A stretch of 64,000 nt of DNA, taken from positions 3,162,001-3,226,000 of the forward strand of contig OZ017752.1 of NCBI GenBank assembly GCA_963969365.1, written 5' to 3'. This document shows positions 59,833-64,000 of the stretch, piece by piece. Under the pieces are notes generated by a model. It did no database searches and was not told the DNA's origin. It saw nothing but the letters and a program-made list of their open reading frames with translations. Numbering within the stretch: position 1 is the stretch's first letter; the number at the start of each line of letters is the position of its first letter. The translations under genes were made by a program, and so were the position numbers. Source of the DNA: Asterochloris sp. CNOR1 (lineage: Eukaryota; Chlorophyta; Trebouxiophyceae; Trebouxiales; Trebouxiaceae).

Positions 59833-61396
59833 CTATTTTGCACCCCTTGTGGAGGCCTTGTCTGTGATGAGGCCCTTCATAAAGCGTGCAGCAACGTCTG
59901 TGTACTCTGAGAAGTCCTGCACAGCAAATGAGCACCCGGCCAGGTGTCAGCTGTTTAGTTCTGTACAGCTTAAGATTGGGTTTGGCTCCTACAATCTGCT
60001 ATTGACCACGTGCCGTCTGAAGTGCCACATTGAAAGGGGCCCGAGCTGCCGAACTGAGCTCATAACAGGATGCAATGCAGGGTTCCATACTATTGCTGGC
60101 TGAGCAGCATGCTGTAAAAGCGCCATGCACTCAGCCACTGAGCGATGCCAGTCTCTGCACTGCTGCAGCAGGGCAGCATGCTGAGACATGAGCTCACCGT
60201 CTTCTTGAAGTGGTGCCTGAAGTTGACAGGCTCCTGCTCCTCCTGGTTCCACTTGAAGTGGTCTTGCACGGTAGAGGGCGGTGTCTGGGCATACTGGGGC
60301 ATGACTCCTGGGTTCACCCTCTTCCACAGCTCCATGATCTGCATGTAAGATGGTGTGGAGTTGTCAGCGAAAAGCCTCCAAGCCCACCGCTGTCTGGTGC
60401 AGGACTGGCGCCCTCTGCACATCGCTCCATGCTCTGCAGAGGGGAGGGGAAGCATGCTCTGCAGAGGACGCTGTGGCCACATTGCCTGGTGCACAGGCCC
60501 AACAGAGTGTCTATGCTCGAACTTGTACAGGCGGCGTATCCCGTCAGCCACTCCTGGGTCAAGCCAAGGAGCGGTACCCTGCCTACAACACCCATCGCCT
60601 GAACAGCAGATTGCCAGCATTGATCAGCTGCCTGCAGTCCAACATGTGCAGGAGGGCACTGTGGGGCCAAAGTCGTCCAGCTTGTGACACAGTTTTGGGG
60701 AGCACGGTCACCAAATGTCTTGCAGCCAGCAGGTCCAACATTTGCAGGTCTCACCTGCTCATGGTAGCTCCTGTCAGCATGGCCTGCACTTCTCTTTTGC
60801 TCCTGGGCAGGTGGCTGGACCAGCGGCAATGTCGCTGTGGACACTGACTCCAGTGGGGTGCCCTGCGAGTTGACCTGCAGTCATGGCAAGTCATTCAGGC
60901 GGATATTGGCCGCACCTGCACGCCAATAGGTGAGGGTCAGAGCACATCTGAAATGGCGGCATGTTTGTCTACAGCAGCCAACAGCTGGGTGCTGTGCACT
61001 GTCGCTGAGAAGGGGTCTGCAGCGCTGGAGCAAGGCGGCACTTGCCCATGTCACGCCCGGCTGTGTGAAGCTGCGCGCCATGTCCTCTCCCATAGTACCC
61101 TCCTGCGTAGGTTGGGCTGCAGACTGCTGAGCATTGCTGGTCTTGGCTGCATGGCTCTTGATCGTGGGCGAGCTATTCAAGCTGCTCCCATACCACTTAC
61201 TGGCGTGCAGCTCTCCCTGCAAGCAGACGGCAGGTCAGGAGCAGCAGATACATCAGCTGCATGCAAAAAGCCTCATCATCACAGAGTAGGCTCCCTCATT
61301 CAGCACCCGGCCCAGCCTGCTGTTAAAATCATCAGCAGTGTCGTCATACGGGTCATACTTGAAAGTCGTGGAGTAGATGCGAGATTGATAAGCCAT
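59833..61396 (-). CDS. 206-residue conserved-looking protein of unknown function
   Basis: Five exons, all phase 0 junctions: 61283-61396, 61055-61216, 60755-60874, 60198-60338, 59833-59916. The start MAYQSRIYSTTFKYDPYDD follows an in-frame gap and gives a short acidic, Tyr-rich head; the middle is Ser/Gln/Pro-rich and polar (SSPTIKSHAAKTSNAQQSA), and the C-terminal part looks folded (IMELWKRVNPGVMPQYAQ, HFKWNQEEQEPVNFRHHFK, DFSEYTDVAARFMKGLI). No signal peptide, membrane segment or known domain. The Tyr/Trp/Pro-rich short style is reminiscent of small axonemal proteins, which would suit an organism with DRC4, but this is speculation. A later in-frame Met exists, but the first one gives the clean phase pattern. 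Confidence 0.7.
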
Positions 61397-62294
61397 CCCT
61401 GTTTCCAGGAGGCAGCAAATGCAAGTTAGGTCATGGCTCACTTCACTTCTTGTGGAATCGGCAGTCAACAATGGCAGTGAGGGCCAGGATGAGGATCTGT
61501 AACCTTTTCTTGAAGGTGCAGCAGATGGGCTTCAGAATGCTGTCAATTAATGCCTTGAACAGAGTGGTTGTTGCAATTGATGCACGTAAAAACCAGACTC
61601 TTCAGCTGGGCACAGGCCCCAAGCGCTGGCCCCAGCTTAGAAGCATGCCAGAAAGAAGCATTGACTGCCTGAAGCAACTTGGAGGTCCTGCCTCCACTTA
61701 GTGTGGAGGTCCTGCCTCCACACTAACAAAACCTTTGGCAGTCTGTTGCTGGTACAATAGCGTAGGTGAAGGCCAAGCTGTGCACACTCCACCAAGCTGC
61801 ACACTCCACCAATGACTGTGTTACAGTGCTTAGGTGGCCGTGGCAGTGCCTCTCGGGCAAGAGTTCCTGTGGTGCTCAATAAAATGTAGCCCTGCTCAGG
61901 CACGTTTATGGCCATGCGTGGCATTCTGGAGCATGCAAAGCTCATGCACTGGCTCTTCTGAGACGCGTCACAGAAGCTCAATATGGAAGGTGCAGGCCCA
62001 AATGTGATAGCCTGGTGCCTCAGCCAAGATGGCACAGCAATGGAAGCACTGGCATCTCAAACAAAAGCGTCTGCCGCTGAAACTGCTCATGTCTGCAACA
62101 TGCAGCATGCCAGCTAGAGCTGACCCAGCACTGCAGCGGCTATTATCAGGCTGGCACTATTCATTGACAATGTGCTGTGTTTTGTGGGTGGCAAGGCAAG
62201 TATACATATTATACAGCACAGCTTCCTGGAGACTCGAAATATAACAGCACTCCAGGTCATGAAATAATGTGCAGGCCAGAAAGGTTGACCTCTC
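61397..62294. other. Region between the unknown protein and the RING gene
   Basis: No supported exon. Contains a short direct repeat of GGAGGTCCTGCCTCCAC near 61680-61725. Confidence 0.45.
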
Positions 62295-63947
62295 TCAAGA
62301 GTAGATTGCCTTGACTGTTGCTCTGATCAGCTTGCGGCAGAGCGGGCAAAGCATGTTGCCCTCCATGGCGAGACAACCTTCAACCCCATAGTGTTTTTCT
62401 GCACCCCTCAAATACGCAACAATATGTCCGCAGGGTGCCAGAAACACTGACTTGGGCTGGTCCATACAAATCACACACTCCTGCTGACATGTCAATTCAG
62501 CTGCATCTGCAGATTCCACCCATGGCTCTGGCGTGACCTCAGGACCACTTGCTGAACTGGGCTTCGGCTTGGGTTTTGGTTTTGCTGAACACTCCACGAG
62601 TTGCTGGCCAGCTGGCTCGCCACCAGTAGTGACAGACTCGGGAGTGCTGCTGGGACGATGGCCGAGACAGCCGGCAGTCGCCGGCTGGCGACCGTGAGCC
62701 AGTCTCAGATACCCACACAACAGCAGCAGCAGCTGGCTCCTCAGGCACGACAGCAGGGATTGCTGGCTTGTTGTGCTCAACAGCAGGGGCAGCTGGCCCC
62801 CTATCACCCACGTCCAGTGGCCAGCTCCCGTTTTCATGCCTGCTGCTGGCCACAGCGCCAGGCTGCCCCTCAGCTGCAGGTGCCGTTGCTGGGCCCCCGC
62901 CTCACCGCCTGACCTGTGGTCATCAGCCTGCAGTCCATTGCAGATCTGGCCTGTCTTGTCTGTTCTGTATACAGGGGACGAGGTGAGCTCCATGATGCTA
63001 GGCAGTATGCCCTGGCGTCCTCACAATCCTCACAAAGGCAACTCAGCTGGAGTGGTGGTCACAGCTTTGGTGCTTTGCTAGGCGAGCTTAATTAGTGTTG
63101 GTCAAGCAAGCATGCAATGAAGAAGGTTCGATCGATTCCAGCGGGATGCTCACCAGGGATGGAGGCTCCTGGCTCGCTACTGCTGACGTCATCAGCCCCA
63201 GGCTGCAGCTCTGCATCGTCCGCAAGGAGGAGCTCAGGTGCAGGGCTCTGTGGGAAGGCCATCTGGTGCTGAGGAGGCCTGCAGCAGGAGGGGGAGTGCA
63301 CTTGCCACTGAGCAGGAGCAGATGGATCGCTGAAAGCTTGTGATTGATGCAGGGACTGCCTGCCAAGTCAAGTGTCACACACTCAAGGGCGCCTTGGCCC
63401 CTGTCAAGGACAGTGATCAGCTTCTGACCAGCTGCAGCTGCCTGTCACAGCAATGCTTAACACTGTATCAAGGCTCACCTTCCACCAAGATCCGGCAGGC
63501 TTGGGGTAGACAACACTTGGCGCTCTTGGCCGGGGGGCTCCTCGCAGGCACCAGCAGTGCCGGGCACTGCTCCCTGCTCCTTGCCTTTTTACTTTTGCTT
63601 GAGCCTCTGGCGCTGGTGTTGCTCAAAGCGTCTGCGTTCAGCAAGCTCCTCCTGCATAAGCAGGGACAAGAGGCAGTTCCAGCTGAGAGCTGGTGTCCCA
63701 GCTGCACTGAGCCATTGGCACATGGAACAAAATGTGAAGCAAAACGCTGTGCACGAGCTCAAAGGCTCCTTTAAGCCTGTGTCCCAGTGTCAACAGCTGT
63801 GTGAGGCAGCTTTCAAGATCGATAGCACTGTGGAGCATGCCAGTGCTAAAAAGGGCTAATCATGACCCACACCTCCATCAGGAGCTCATCTTGTGCTTTC
63901 TGTGCTTGGGCGAGCGCAAAGTCTGCAGCCTTGGCTTTCAGCTTGTC
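62295..63947 (-). CDS. Coiled-coil plus C-terminal RING-type protein, 5' end off window
   Basis: Probable E3 ubiquitin ligase. Exons seen: 63873-63947, 63593-63651, 63154-63278, 62295-62950, all in phase; the first exons lie beyond the right edge. The N-terminal visible part is charged coiled coil (KAKAADFALAQAQKAQDEL, EELAERRRFEQHQRQRLKQ), then an acidic Ser/Pro linker, then a long exon with a hydrophobic patch (LLSCLRSQLLLLLCGYL), a KPKPKPK tract and the RING: ECVICMDQPKSVFLAPCGHI ... NMLCPLCRKLI, ending ATVKAIYS. The usual second CxxC pair after the His is incomplete: only one Cys (EGCL) stands between CGH and CPLC. The hydrophobic patch may instead be an unrecognised intron, because another frame there is Ala/Pro-rich. 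Confidence 0.65.
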
Positions 63948-64000
63948 CTGCACGCACCAGCACCGGTCAAGAAGGTCAGAAGAGGCCGCTCCTGAGCAGC

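Noticed and set aside
62601-62912. Gln/Ala-rich plus-strand frame
   Set aside because: Antisense to the RING gene; the minus frame leads directly into the RING motif.
1-64000. CRISPR arrays, tRNA, rRNA and bacterial operon signals
   Set aside because: No regularly spaced repeats of that type, no cloverleaf or rRNA core seen by eye, and the genes are spliced. A tRNA scan could still find something I missed.

Overview
This is a nuclear window from a eukaryote, most likely a green alga (Trebouxiophyceae or a related chlorophyte; the lineage is my inference). Genes are split into many short exons by GT-AG introns, there are no operons or ribosome-binding sites, and the content is algal: a class-4 nexin-dynein regulatory complex subunit, a plant-type haem catalase, a two-lipoyl mitochondrial pyruvate dehydrogenase E2, a PTC7-type PP2C, GT31 and FkbM domains, a KCTD-type BTB protein and an HSA-domain chromatin protein. 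I assembled gene models by hand, requiring a GT donor, an AG acceptor and matching codon phase at each junction. Several models close perfectly (catalase 17 exons, DRC4 12, PLAT-PP2C 8, PDC-E2 13, kelch 5, HSA protein 8, small protein 5).

Layout, left to right: SLC1/DAACS dicarboxylate or amino-acid symporter (minus, 3' end off the window, to 4336); BTB protein (plus, 4402-5131); nothing firm to 7094; catalase (minus, 7095-12302); a weakly coding stretch; DRC4/GAS8 flagellar protein (plus, 14399-21782); PLAT-PP2C fusion (minus, 22233-26457); PDC-E2 (minus, 26534-32565); secreted kelch protein (plus, 33156-34881); a large type II membrane protein joining a GT31 glycosyltransferase-like domain, a beta-propeller-like region and an FkbM methyltransferase (plus, 35403-44255); HSA-domain protein (minus, 44560-49731); coiled-coil/disordered protein (plus, 51051 to about 58984); a 206-residue unknown protein (minus, 59833-61396); and a coiled-coil plus RING protein whose 5' end is off the right edge (minus).

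Functional themes. Two adjacent minus-strand genes only 76 bp apart encode PDC-E2 and a PP2C carrying an N-terminal presequence-like segment and a PLAT domain; both look organellar, so a phosphatase acting near the pyruvate dehydrogenase complex is a testable idea. The kelch and GT31-FkbM genes are neighbours and both look secretory-pathway directed, suggesting glycan or cell-wall work. DRC4 implies the organism makes, or recently made, motile flagella.

The most unusual signal is structural. Many introns contain one or more degenerate copies of the neighbouring exon's edge, complete with splice site, usually 60-120 bp from the real one. They occur in at least seven unrelated genes. The window also holds an imperfect 32-bp-arm hairpin inside a PDC-E2 intron, several minisatellites inside introns, and substitutions at key motifs (NMSGT instead of NMDGT in the SLC1 protein; no DDD motif in the GT31-like domain).
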